Shown here: piece after piece, positions 8,434 through 16,612 of the stretch | Layout of the letters: the number at the start of each line of letters is the position of its first letter | Numbering within the stretch: position 1 is the first letter of the stretch | Assembly (NCBI RefSeq): GCF_030345075.1 | Contig: NZ_CP128361.1 | Span: forward strand, 3,410,001 to 3,474,000 | Length of the DNA stretch: 64,000 nucleotides | Origin: Solwaraspora sp. WMMA2065 | Lineage (GTDB): Bacteria > Actinomycetota > Actinomycetes > Mycobacteriales > Micromonosporaceae | Reading direction: 5' to 3' | The notes under the pieces: model-generated | What the model saw: the letters and a program-made list of their open reading frames with translations, nothing else | What the model was told of the DNA's origin: nothing | The model's database searches: none | Translations under genes and position numbers: made by a program

Positions 8434-9087
8434 TCAGCCGACCTCGAAGGTGAATTCCTCGGTGCTGCTCACCGGCTGCCCGTTCGACGCACGCACGCCG
8501 CTTACCTCGAACGTCGCCACGTAGGTGCCGGCCACGTCGAAGCCCCAGTTGACGTGGGCATGGGTGTTGCGGTTGACGTTCAGGCTGTCCGGCAGACCGT
8601 TGCCGCTGTCGAACAGCACCGTGGGCGTGCCGCCCGAGGCGGTGAAGATGCTGAACCCGCCCGGCCCCTGCACGCCGGTCAGCTTGAACACGACCCGGTT
8701 GAACTGCAACGCCCCGCTGGCCACCCCGGTGGTGTCCCAGCCGGCCCAGAGCAGCCCGGCGGTGTTGGTCTGCGGCAACACGTAGGCGTACCCCCCGCTG
8801 CCGAGGAACGACCAGGCGGAACCGGACGGCACCGCCGTGTGCGCGGCGGCAGGCACCACGAGGACCACGGTGGACGGGTCACGCTCGACGAAGGTAGCGC
8901 CGGTGTCATCGCCAACGGTGACCTCGATCGGCCCACCGGCGACATGATCGACATTGATGACATCGACGTGGCCACTGGTCAGTTCGACGGTCGTGGCCTG
9001 CGCCGGGGTGGGTACGGCGACCGCGAGCACCGCAGCGAGGGCACTCGACGCGATACCGGCAAGCAGCCGGCGGCCAGGAGTCTTCAT
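8434..9087 (-). CDS. Secreted single-repeat (TIGR03769) protein
   Basis: 217 residues; ATG at 9087 with GGAGGGAG upstream. A signal peptide ends at PTPAQA near residue 31. The rest is one repeat domain with LTSGHVDVINV (His40), WSFLGSGG, WAGWDT, VQGPGGF and NTHAHVNWGF near the C-terminus. No anchor is visible, so it is predicted to be released or held by other surface proteins. It follows the 9119 gene by 31 bases in the same transcript and ends before a strong hairpin. A role as a small extracellular metal carrier is inferred. Confidence 0.85.
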   Translation of the reverse strand: MKTPGRRLLAGIASSALAAVLAVAVPTPAQATTVELTSGHVDVINVDHVAGGPIEVTVGDDTGATFVERDPSTVVLVVPAAAHTAVPSGSAWSFLGSGGYAYVLPQTNTAGLLWAGWDTTGVASGALQFNRVVFKLTGVQGPGGFSIFTASGGTPTVLFDSGNGLPDSLNVNRNTHAHVNWGFDVAGTYVATFEVSGVRASNGQPVSSTEEFTFEVG

Positions 9088-9118
9088 CACACTGCTCCCT
9101 CCGGATTCCCGACGCACG

Positions 9119-9805
9119 TCAGGGCAGGACGACGAATCGCAGGTAGACCGAGTCGGACTCGACGACGGTCGTGGTGCCCGCCAGAGTGGCACTGGCCTTC
9201 ACCTTGAGCAGGTAGACGCCCGCCTTGCTGAACGCCCAGTTGACGTGCAGGTGCTCACCGACCGCCAGGTCGACAACGTCCGGCAGCCCGTCGCGGCTGT
9301 TGGCCAGCACGGTCGGCTGCCCGAACAGGTCCTCGGTGTAGACCGCCATCTTGGCGGAGCTGGGGGCGCTGATCAGCTGCTGCACGGTCAGGTCGACCGA
9401 GTCGCCGGCGAAGACGCCCGCTTCGAGCTCCTCGGTGGCGAGGCCGGCGAAGAGCAGTTCCTCGTTCTCGATCTGCGGCAGGATCCACACCGGCGAGCCG
9501 GCGGCGCCGAGGAAGGCGAAGGCCGGGTCACTGGGCACGGTGGCCTTCGCCTGGGGCTTGACGACGAAGATCACGTCGTCGTGGTGGCGGTGCTCACCCG
9601 GCTCGACGGTGTCGTCGTGGACGCCGAGCTCCAGCTCACCGTCCTCGTACTCGACCTCGATGACGTCGACGTGTCCTTCATGCAGGACCACGGGCAGGCC
9701 GGTGCCGTGTGCCTGCGCCGGAGTGGCCGAAACCACCAGAGCGGCAATCATCGCGGCGCTGGCGACGAGCGTACCGGCGGCCCGCCGGCGAGTTGCGGTC
9801 GACAT
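9119..9805 (-). CDS. Secreted single-repeat (TIGR03769) protein, His-rich
   Basis: 228 residues. The ATG at 9805 is preceded by GGGAGGGAG; longer in-frame starts run into the CobW gene. A signal peptide (TRRR...SATPAQA) is cut near residue 32. The single repeat has LHEGHVDVIEV (His45), an added histidine cluster GEHRHHDD, FAFLGAAG and GEHLHVNWAF. No C-terminal anchor is seen. It is first in its transcript, under operator C, and is followed by a second secreted repeat protein. The extra histidines make metal binding likely, but this is an inference. Confidence 0.85.
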   Translation of the reverse strand: MSTATRRRAAGTLVASAAMIAALVVSATPAQAHGTGLPVVLHEGHVDVIEVEYEDGELELGVHDDTVEPGEHRHHDDVIFVVKPQAKATVPSDPAFAFLGAAGSPVWILPQIENEELLFAGLATEELEAGVFAGDSVDLTVQQLISAPSSAKMAVYTEDLFGQPTVLANSRDGLPDVVDLAVGEHLHVNWAFSKAGVYLLKVKASATLAGTTTVVESDSVYLRFVVLP

Positions 9806-9849
9806 GGGACAGACTCCCTCCCGGTGGTCCCTGGTGGACCACCGGGAGC

Positions 9850-9870
9850 TAACGGTAATCGTTTTCAACT
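9850..9870 (-). promoter_or_regulatory. Zur-like operator C
   Basis: Minus-strand core TGAAAACGATTACCG, centred 55 bases upstream of the 9805 start. The box overlaps the stop codon of the CobW gene (9865-9867), so the regulator would bind at the gene boundary. The left half is strong and the right half is weak. Confidence 0.6.
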
Positions 9871-11190
9871 TATCGCGGTAGGGGTGCGACCTGTCTGAGT
9901 CGACACATGTCCATGTTCGTCCAGCTCGCCGACATCCCAGTCGGGAAACGGGTCCGGCAGCTCGCGCCATGCCGCGAGCCCGGCGACCAGCCCCGCTCCG
10001 GCCGCCGCGAGCTCGGCATCGGTGAGCAGCGCGCCGTCCAGCGCCGCCCGTAGCCGCTCGCCATCGAGCCCGATGCCGATGAACACCAGCTCCTGGTGCC
10101 GGTCGCCGAAGACCGGATCCCACCGGGACTCCAGGTCGGCCCGCTCGGCCGGGTCGTCGGGCCACTCACCGGAGCTGGCCACCGGCACCCCCGCCGGGTC
10201 GCACCGCGCCGACGGACCGGCCTGCGACCACAGTGCCTGCACATCGGGCCGGGTCGCCAGCCAGAGAAAGCCCTTCGACCGTACGACGCCGAAGCTGTCC
10301 AGCTCGGCGAGCAGATCCCAGAGCCGCTGCGGATGAAACGGCGCGACCGCCCGGTAGACGATGCTGCTGATGCCGTACTCGATCGTCTCCGGCACGTGCT
10401 CGCCGTTGAGTTCGGCGACCCAACCGGGAGCGGTCTCGGCCGCCTCCAGATCGAACCGCCCGGTGTCGAGCACCTCGCCCAACGGGACCTGCGCCCGCAC
10501 GGTCCGCAGCTGACGGGCCTTCGGGTTCAGCCTGGTCACCAGCGCCTCGACCGTCGCCAACTCGGCCGACCCGACCAGGTCGGTCTTGTTGACCAGGATC
10601 ACGTCGGCGAACTCGATCTGGTCGACCAGCAGGTCGGCGATGGTGCGGTCATCGTCGTCGTACGCGGCCAGCCCACGCTGCTCCAACGACTCGCCGGCCC
10701 GCAACTGGGCGATCAGGTGCGGCGCGTCGACGACAGTGACCATGGTGTCCAGCCGGGCGATGTCGGCCAGCACCCCACCGTCGTCGGTGCCGAAGGCGAA
10801 CGTGGCCGCCACCGGCAGTGGTTCGGAGATGCCGCTGGACTCGATCACCAGGTAGTCGAAGCGGCCCAGCCGAGCCAGTCGGGCGATCTCCACCAGCAGG
10901 TCGTCGCGCAGGGTGCAGCAGATGCAGCCGTTGGTCATCTCGACCAGGCGTTCCTCGGTACGCGACAGGCTACCGCCGTCGCGCACCAGCGCGGCGTCGA
11001 TGTTGATCTCGCTCATGTCGTTGACAATGACCGCGACCCGCCGCCCTTCCCGGTTGGCCAAGATGTGGTTGAGCAGGGTGGTCTTGCCCGCACCGAGGAA
11101 TCCGGACAGCACCGTTACCGGCAGCCGACGGTCACTGGCCACCGCGCCGGCCGTCGCACCGTTCCCCTCGCTGGCCACCGCACCGGTCAT
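9865..11190 (-). CDS. CobW/ZNG1-family GTPase, zinc metallochaperone-like
   Basis: 441 residues. The P-loop GFLGAGKT is at ~30-37, and the family CxCC motif is in [11 protein letters not shown] (Cys89, Cys91, Cys92). Further G-motifs are [10 protein letters not shown] and VNKTDL. A CobW C-terminal domain follows (residues ~290-410). COG0523 GTPases that sit beside Zur sites are thought to hand zinc to client proteins under zinc shortage. Its ATG overlaps the stop of the L32 gene by four bases, so it belongs to the operator D transcript. Clients cannot be told from sequence. Confidence 0.9.
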   Translation of the reverse strand: MTGAVASEGNGATAGAVASDRRLPVTVLSGFLGAGKTTLLNHILANREGRRVAVIVNDMSEINIDAALVRDGGSLSRTEERLVEMTNGCICCTLRDDLLVEIARLARLGRFDYLVIESSGISEPLPVAATFAFGTDDGGVLADIARLDTMVTVVDAPHLIAQLRAGESLEQRGLAAYDDDDRTIADLLVDQIEFADVILVNKTDLVGSAELATVEALVTRLNPKARQLRTVRAQVPLGEVLDTGRFDLEAAETAPGWVAELNGEHVPETIEYGISSIVYRAVAPFHPQRLWDLLAELDSFGVVRSKGFLWLATRPDVQALWSQAGPSARCDPAGVPVASSGEWPDDPAERADLESRWDPVFGDRHQELVFIGIGLDGERLRAALDGALLTDAELAAAGAGLVAGLAAWRELPDPFPDWDVGELDEHGHVSTQTGRTPTAIS

Positions 11191-11366
11191 CGCGGATCCT
11201 CGACCTGGCGGCCCCGGTACAGGCCGCAGTGTGCGCAGGCCCGGTGCGGCAGGATCTTCTCCTGTCGCGGGCAGGGGCAGGTCACCAGCATCGGCACCGC
11301 CGCCTTCCACTGGGCGCGCCGGTGGCGGGTGTTCGACCGCGAGGTGCGGCGCTTCGGTACGGCCAT
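11187..11366 (-). CDS. rpmF: Ribosomal protein L32 paralogue (bL32)
   Basis: 59 residues starting [20 protein letters not shown], the standard L32 N-terminus; the start is set by this homology. The C-terminal zinc ribbon is unusual: the first knuckle reads TCPCP (CxC) instead of CxxC, and the second, ACAHCG, is normal. Four cysteines are therefore kept but with altered spacing. Alternative ribosomal proteins under Zur normally replace zinc-loaded copies during zinc shortage. Whether this copy still binds zinc cannot be decided by eye. It is co-transcribed with the CobW gene and lies 40 bases from the centre of operator D. Confidence 0.88.
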   Translation of the reverse strand: MAVPKRRTSRSNTRHRRAQWKAAVPMLVTCPCPRQEKILPHRACAHCGLYRGRQVEDPR

Positions 11367-11395
11367 GGACGGCCTCCTCTCGTCTACCCAGACGA

Positions 11396-11416
11396 TAACG
11401 GAAGCCGTTTTCATTA
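11396..11416 (-). promoter_or_regulatory. Zur-like operator D
   Basis: Minus-strand core TGAAAACGGCTTCCG with TAA and TTA flanks. Half sites around the central G match at 7 of 10 positions. It precedes the L32-CobW pair, whose products are standard members of actinobacterial Zur regulons, which supports the identity of all four boxes. Confidence 0.65.
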
Positions 11417-11476
11417 AGTAGGACCGACGCGGCCGGTTTCGACTCCACCACAGGTGACCGGCCCCGAGCCAGGCGC

Positions 11477-11845
11477 TCACCCGTGGTGATCGGAGACCCG
11501 CTCCCCCGGCCCGTGGTCGGGCAGCTCGCGGTCGGCATGGTCGGCGTGGAACAGCGCCTCGGCCAGCAACTGCCGGACGTGCACGTCTGCGGCCGAGTAG
11601 TAGACGAATGTGCCCTCCCGGCGACCCCGGACCAGCCCGGCGAGCCGCAGCTTGGCCAGGTGCTGGCTGACCGCCGTCGGCGCGGCACCGACCAACTCGG
11701 CCAGGCAGGCGACCGACGACTCACCCTGCAGCAGCGCCCAGAGAATCTTGATCCGGGTGGGGTCGGCGAGCAGGCGGAACGTCTCCGCGGCCAGGTGCAC
11801 CTGCTCCTCGACCGGCATCCGGAAATCCGGAATCGAGGTGTGCAT
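11477..11845 (-). CDS. ArsR/SmtB-family metal sensor, NmtR/CzrA type
   Basis: 122 residues with a winged helix ([32 protein letters not shown]). The alpha-5 metal site is complete: Asp87, His89, His100 and His103, the D-x-H...H-x-x-H spacing of CzrA and NmtR. The C-terminal tail adds His111, His120 and His121, as in the nickel/cobalt sensor NmtR. It is divergent from a P1B-4 ATPase gene, the same pairing as nmtR-ctpJ in mycobacteria. Metal-free protein should bind the shared operator and release it when nickel, cobalt or zinc rises. Which metal is used is not certain. Confidence 0.88.
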   Translation of the reverse strand: MHTSIPDFRMPVEEQVHLAAETFRLLADPTRIKILWALLQGESSVACLAELVGAAPTAVSQHLAKLRLAGLVRGRREGTFVYYSAADVHVRQLLAEALFHADHADRELPDHGPGERVSDHHG

Positions 11846-11885
11846 GCCGGTCAGACTAGTCGAGGCCGCCTACTTGCATATCTGC

Positions 11886-11901
11886 ATAGCTGCGCAGCTA
11901 T
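11886..11901. promoter_or_regulatory. Probable metal-sensor operator, perfect 16-bp palindrome
   Basis: ATAGCTGCGCAGCTAT is a perfect palindrome in the 60-base gap between the divergent sensor and exporter genes, ending 4 bases before the ATPase ATG. The adjacent bases add two further TGCATA-type copies to the left (TGCATATC TGCATAGC). It is the natural binding site for the ArsR-family protein. Confidence 0.6.
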
Positions 11902-11905
11902 TGTA

Positions 11906-13867
11906 ATGGCCGTGCTCATCGATACCCCGCCGTACGCGCCCCCGAAACGCGCCGAGCGCCTGGCCGACGCCACCCGCCGTACCCCGATCTGGGCGCTGCC
12001 CGAGGTCCGCTGGGCGACCGCCGCGACCGCGCTGTTCGCCCTCGGCGGCACGCTGCACCTGGCCGGAGCCCCGGCGTGGAGCTGGTGGGCCGCCTACCTT
12101 GCCTGCTACGTCGCCGGCGGTTGGGAACCAGGCTGGTCCGGGCTGCGCGCACTACGCGAACGCACCCTCGACGTCGACCTGCTGATGGTGGTCGCCGCGA
12201 TCGGGGCCGCCGCCGTCAACCAGGTCTTCGACGGCGCCCTGCTGATCGTCATCTTCGCCACCTCCGGCGCGCTGGAAGCGCTCGCCACTCGACGAACCGC
12301 CGACGCCGTCCACAGCCTGCTCGACCTGGCCCCGCCCCGGGCGACGCGGATCGTCGACGGCACCGAACAGCGGGTCGACACCGTCACACTGCGCGTCGGC
12401 GACGTCATCCTGGTCCGCCCCGGCGAGCGGATCGGCGCCGACGGACAGGTTGTCGACGGCGCCAGCGAGGTCGACCAGGCCACCATCACCGGCGAGCCGC
12501 TACCGGTGGACCGCAGCCACGGCGACGACGTGTACGCCGGCACCCTCAACGGCACCGGAGCGCTACGGGTCCGGGTGACCACCCCGGCAGGCGAGACCGT
12601 CGTCGCCCGGATCGCCGCCATGGTCGAGGAGGCCGCCGCCAGCAAGGCACCCACCCAGCTGTTCATCGAACGGATCGAGCAGCGCTACTCGGTCGGAGTC
12701 GTGGTCGCGACTCTCGCCCTGTTCGGCATCCCGCTCGCCCTCGGCGACAGCCTCACCGACGCCCTGCTGCGGGCGATGACCTTCATGATCGTCGCTTCCC
12801 CCTGTGCCGTGGTGCTGGCGACCATGCCGCCGCTGCTCGCCGCGATCGCCACCGCCGGCAGACACGGCGTACTGGTCAAATCCGCCGGGGTGATCGAACG
12901 CCTCGGCCGTGCCGACCTGGTCGCCTTCGACAAGACCGGCACCCTCACCGAAGGTCGGCCCCGAGTCACCGCCGTCCACCCCGTACCCGGTGATCCGGCC
13001 ACCGGCGACGCGGACCAACTGCTGGCTCTCGCCGCCGCCGCCGAACTGCCCAGCGAACACCCGATCGGTGTCGCCGTGGTCGCCGCCGCCCGCGACCGCC
13101 AGTTGGCGATCGCCGCCACCGACACGTTCGCCGCACTACCAGGGCGCGGCGTCACGGCCCGCGTCGGTGACCGGCAGGTGGCCGTGGCCAGCCCGGCCCA
13201 GCTGCTGACCGCCACCGACGACGGGGCCCGCCGGCTGGTCGCCGAAGTGGAGTCCGCCGGCCAGACCGCCGTCGTGGTCGCCGTCGACGGCACGCCGGCA
13301 GCCGTCCTCGCGCTCACCGACCGGTTGCGACCCGGCGCGGCCCCGGTCACCGCCGCGCTGCGTGCCCTGACCGGGCGGTCGCCGGTGCTGCTCACCGGCG
13401 ACAACCCGCAGGCAGCCGGCGGGCTGGCCGCCGAGGTCGGCATCGACGAGGTACGGGCCGGTCTGCTGCCGCAGGACAAGGTCGCCGCGGTACGGCAACT
13501 GCAGGCCGGCGGCCGGCGGGTGCTGGTGATCGGCGACGGAGTCAACGACGCACCGGCGCTGGCCACCGCGCACACCGGCGTCGCGATGGGTGGCGTCGGT
13601 GCCGACCTCGCCCTGGAGACCGCGGACACCGTCATCGTCCGCGACGACCTGACCACCATCCCCGCGCTTGTCGCCCTCGCCCGGCGGGCCCGGCGCTGCG
13701 TGGTCGCCAACCTGGTCATCGCCGGCACCGTCATCGTGGTCCTGGCGACCTGGGACATCGTCGGCCACCTGCCGCTGCCGCTCGGCGTCGCCGGGCACGA
13801 GGGCTCCACCATCCTGGTCGCGCTCAACGGCATGCGGCTGCTGCGCCGCTCGGCCTGGCAGCAGTGA
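11906..13867 (+). CDS. P1B-4-type heavy-metal exporting ATPase (CtpJ/CoaT-like)
   Basis: 653 residues without an N-terminal metal-binding domain. The ATG at 11906 fits the short N-terminus of the class. The P-type landmarks are an actuator TGE in ITGEPLPVD, the phosphorylation motif DKTGTLTEG (Asp near 342) and GDGVNDAPAL. The metal-site helix has ASPCAVV (SPC, near residues 298-300) and the last helices have HEGST, which together define the P1B-4 group that exports Co, Ni, Fe or Zn. CPC, typical of Zn/Cd/Cu pumps, is absent. Expression is expected to be controlled by the divergent NmtR-like sensor. Confidence 0.9.
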   Translation: MAVLIDTPPYAPPKRAERLADATRRTPIWALPEVRWATAATALFALGGTLHLAGAPAWSWWAAYLACYVAGGWEPGWSGLRALRERTLDVDLLMVVAAIGAAAVNQVFDGALLIVIFATSGALEALATRRTADAVHSLLDLAPPRATRIVDGTEQRVDTVTLRVGDVILVRPGERIGADGQVVDGASEVDQATITGEPLPVDRSHGDDVYAGTLNGTGALRVRVTTPAGETVVARIAAMVEEAAASKAPTQLFIERIEQRYSVGVVVATLALFGIPLALGDSLTDALLRAMTFMIVASPCAVVLATMPPLLAAIATAGRHGVLVKSAGVIERLGRADLVAFDKTGTLTEGRPRVTAVHPVPGDPATGDADQLLALAAAAELPSEHPIGVAVVAAARDRQLAIAATDTFAALPGRGVTARVGDRQVAVASPAQLLTATDDGARRLVAEVESAGQTAVVVAVDGTPAAVLALTDRLRPGAAPVTAALRALTGRSPVLLTGDNPQAAGGLAAEVGIDEVRAGLLPQDKVAAVRQLQAGGRRVLVIGDGVNDAPALATAHTGVAMGGVGADLALETADTVIVRDDLTTIPALVALARRARRCVVANLVIAGTVIVVLATWDIVGHLPLPLGVAGHEGSTILVALNGMRLLRRSAWQQ

Positions 13868-13889
13868 CGGCCCCGGCGCGCAGCGACGC

Positions 13890-14801
13890 TCAGGCTGTCG
13901 GCGACCGCCCCGAAGCTGCCGACGCCAGGTCGCTAGCGCGCCGCCGGGCCGCATCGCGACCTGGCGGTACGCCGTACGCCCGCCGGTACTCGCGGTTGAA
14001 CTGGGTCGCGCTGACGTACCCGACCGTCCTGGCCACTCCAGCGGCGGTGTCGGCGCCAGCGACCAGCAGCCGCCGGGCCTGCTGCAGCCGCAAGGACTTT
14101 TGGAACCGCATCGGGCTCATCCCGGTCACCGCCTTGAAGTGCCGGTGCAGGGTCGCCACGCTCAGGTGGGCCGCCGCCGCGATCTGCTCGACCGTCAACG
14201 GCTCGGCGTACCGGGCCCGGATCAGCCCGGCCGCCGCCCGGACCTGCGACAACCGGGACTCGGCAACGGTGAGCTGACGCAGCGCCGGCCCGAGCGGGCT
14301 GCTCAACAGCCGGTACAGGATCTCGCCCTCCATCCGGGCGGCGAGCGGCCGGATGTCGGCCGGGTCGTCGAGCAGCCGTACCCACCGGGTGACCGCCTCG
14401 ACGATCCCCGGGGTCATCGCCGCCGTGGTCAACGCGGCCGGCTCTGCCGACCCGGCCGGCGGCGACGGTGGCTCGTCCAGCTCCAGCAGCAGATCGGCGA
14501 GCATCCGCCCGTCCAGACGCAGCACCGCCGACCGGTACGGCACCTGCTCGAACACGGCGGTCACCGGCAGCTCCACCGAGCTGAGGAACATCGCCCCCCG
14601 GCCGACCAGCCAGCTGCGCTCACCGGCGGTGCTGCGTTTCGCGCCCCGGGCCACGAAGCAGACCATCGGCTCGTACAGCAGATCGGTCGGCCCGGCCCGC
14701 TCGTCGTCGAAGCGGACCAGCCGCAGCCGGGGCACGGCGGTCTCGACCGCCGGCACCGGGCAGCAGTGCCGGGCGACGACCCGTGCCAGCTCGTCTATCA
14801 T
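13890..14801 (-). CDS. AraC-family transcriptional regulator with AraC_N domain
   Basis: 303 residues. The N-terminal ligand domain has YEPMVCFVARGAKRS and VPYRSAVLRLD, the pattern of the AraC_N family (PF06719). Two helix-turn-helix motifs sit at the C-terminus (EQIAAAAHLSVATLHRHFK and VARTVGYVSATQFNREYRR). The gene is divergent from an aldo/keto reductase with a 90-base gap, so it is the probable regulator of that enzyme. It converges on the P1B-4 ATPase gene with 22 bases between the stops. The effector is unknown. Confidence 0.88.
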   Translation of the reverse strand: MIDELARVVARHCCPVPAVETAVPRLRLVRFDDERAGPTDLLYEPMVCFVARGAKRSTAGERSWLVGRGAMFLSSVELPVTAVFEQVPYRSAVLRLDGRMLADLLLELDEPPSPPAGSAEPAALTTAAMTPGIVEAVTRWVRLLDDPADIRPLAARMEGEILYRLLSSPLGPALRQLTVAESRLSQVRAAAGLIRARYAEPLTVEQIAAAAHLSVATLHRHFKAVTGMSPMRFQKSLRLQQARRLLVAGADTAAGVARTVGYVSATQFNREYRRAYGVPPGRDAARRRASDLASAASGRSPTA

Positions 14802-14891
14802 CGATCGCCCCGCCGTCAGTGAGAGGATCAGGCAAGAGTACGCGGAGCGCGCCCCATGCCGGCACCCCCGGGGCGGACATAGCGTCGGGGC

Positions 14892-15905
14892 ATGACACAG
14901 ACAACGAACGGCCGGCAGCTGCCCCGGCGCGAACTCGGATCGCAGGGGCTCGAAGTCGGTGCGATCGGCCTCGGCACGATGGGCATGACCATGGCGTACG
15001 GTCCGGCCGACCCGGCCAGCGGCATCGCCACCATCGGTCGGGCGTACGAACTCGGCGTCACCATGTTCGACACCGCCGAGCTGTACGGAATGGGCACCGG
15101 CAGCAACGAGCAACTGCTCGGCAAGGCGGTACGCGGCTTCCGTGACGACGTGGTGCTCGCCACCAAGTTCGGCCTCGACCTGACCGACCCGAGCCGGTTC
15201 GGTACCGCGTTCGACAGCCGGCCGGAACACATCCGCGAGGTCACCCACAACAGTCTGCGCCACCTCGGCACCGACCACATCGACCTGCTCTACCAACACC
15301 GGGTCGACCCGAACGTACCGATCGAGGACGTCGCCGGCACTGTCGGTGAGCTGATCGCCGAAGGCAAGGTGCGCTACTTCGGGCTCAGTGAAGCCGGCCC
15401 GGACATCATCCGGCGGGCGCACACCGTCCACCCGGTGTCGGTGCTGCAGACCGAGTACTCGGTGTTCGAGCGGGCGGTGGAGCCGCAGGTGCTGCCGACG
15501 GTCCGCGAGCTGGGCATCGGATTCGTTGCGTACTCGCCGCTCGGCCGCGGCTTCCTGACCGGCGCGGTCCGGCCCGCCGCCGAATACCCGGACGGTGACA
15601 TGCGGACCTGGGACGAACGCTGGCAGCCGGGCAACTACGAACAGAACCTGGCCGCGGTGCGCGAGCTGACCGCGATGGCCGCTGCCAAGGGCGTCGCGGT
15701 CACCCAGCTCGCCCTGGCCTGGCTGCTCGCCCAGGGCGACGACATCGTGCCGATCCCGGGCACCCGCAACCCGCAACGGCTCGCCGAGAACGTGGCGGCG
15801 GCGTCCGTCCCACTCGACCCGGACGAGGTCGACCGGATCCGCGAGATCCTGCCGCACGGCGCGGCCGGCTCCCGCTACCCGGCCGCCCGGATGCCGGTCT
15901 GGTGA
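14892..15905 (+). CDS. Aldo/keto reductase, AKR13/YajO-like
   Basis: 337 residues, a complete TIM-barrel NADPH-dependent reductase. The catalytic tetrad is Asp60 and Tyr65 (MFDTAELYG), Lys92 (LATKFGLD) and His136 (LLYQHRVD). The C-terminal cofactor-binding segment VPIPGTRNPQRLAEN is present. Such enzymes reduce aldehydes and ketones; the substrate cannot be told. It is probably regulated by the divergent AraC-family protein. Confidence 0.9.
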   Translation: MTQTTNGRQLPRRELGSQGLEVGAIGLGTMGMTMAYGPADPASGIATIGRAYELGVTMFDTAELYGMGTGSNEQLLGKAVRGFRDDVVLATKFGLDLTDPSRFGTAFDSRPEHIREVTHNSLRHLGTDHIDLLYQHRVDPNVPIEDVAGTVGELIAEGKVRYFGLSEAGPDIIRRAHTVHPVSVLQTEYSVFERAVEPQVLPTVRELGIGFVAYSPLGRGFLTGAVRPAAEYPDGDMRTWDERWQPGNYEQNLAAVRELTAMAAAKGVAVTQLALAWLLAQGDDIVPIPGTRNPQRLAENVAAASVPLDPDEVDRIREILPHGAAGSRYPAARMPVW

Positions 15906-15981
15906 CAGCCGGCGCGCCACCCGTCCGGGCGACGGCCCGACCTGGTTGACGATCCGACGCGACGCGCGGTCTGCTCGTGGT

Positions 15982-16482
15982 TCAGGCCACGAGCAGGCCG
16001 AGCAGCCACAACCCGGCGATGACGAGCGCGGCACCCAGCTCTATCAGCATCGCCAGGCCCACCGCCAGCACCGCCCGCTTCGTCGCCGGCCAGGCGGCGG
16101 CGAAGTCGCCGAGCCGCTGCCGCTCGGCCAGCCAGACGCCGAGCACGAAGCCGATCACCAGGCCGAGCACCGGAACGACGAAGAAGCCGACCAGGCCCAG
16201 CGCACCGCCGACCAGCAGCGACCGGTTGGGCACGCCGGCCCGTTTCAGGTCCCGCCCCGGCCACAGATACTTGGTCACCGTGCCGGCTACGGCGATCAGG
16301 GTCGCCGCGACGACGATCAGCCACCGACCGCCACCGGCGTCGCTGAAGATCGCCCAGCCGAGCACCCCGGCCCAGCAGAGCAGCAGACCGGGCAGGATCG
16401 GCACGATCACGCCGATCAGCCCGACCAGGATGGCCAGGCCACTGAGCAGGGTGACCAGTGTCTGTGTGTCGTCGAGATCCAC
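15982..16482 (-). CDS. DUF456 membrane protein
   Basis: About 166 residues from a GTG at 16482, with four to five hydrophobic helices and the DUF456 pattern GVIVPILPGLLLCWAGVLGW. The frame stays open further upstream, to an ATG at 16728, but that would overlap the GH67 start region and gives no DUF456-like sequence, so the shorter form is chosen. No clear ribosome binding site is seen at this GTG. The function of the family is unknown. Confidence 0.75.
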   Translation of the reverse strand: MDLDDTQTLVTLLSGLAILVGLIGVIVPILPGLLLCWAGVLGWAIFSDAGGGRWLIVVAATLIAVAGTVTKYLWPGRDLKRAGVPNRSLLVGGALGLVGFFVVPVLGLVIGFVLGVWLAERQRLGDFAAAWPATKRAVLAVGLAMLIELGAALVIAGLWLLGLLVA

Positions 16483-16555
16483 ACCGACAGGGTGACCGAT
16501 GGCCGCCAGCGCCGCGAACCCGGCGACGTCCGAGGGCTGCGATCCGGGTAGGGAT

Positions 16556-16570
16556 CCGGAAGAATTCCGG
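16556..16570. promoter_or_regulatory. Inverted repeat upstream of the alpha-glucuronidase gene
   Basis: CCGGAA-GAA-TTCCGG is a perfect 6-bp inverted repeat, 43 bases before the GTG of the GH67 gene. It may be an operator for that gene; no regulator gene is adjacent. Confidence 0.3.
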
Positions 16571-16612
16571 GCACGGGTCCGGAAGAAGATCGAAAAACTC
16601 AGGGAGGATCGC

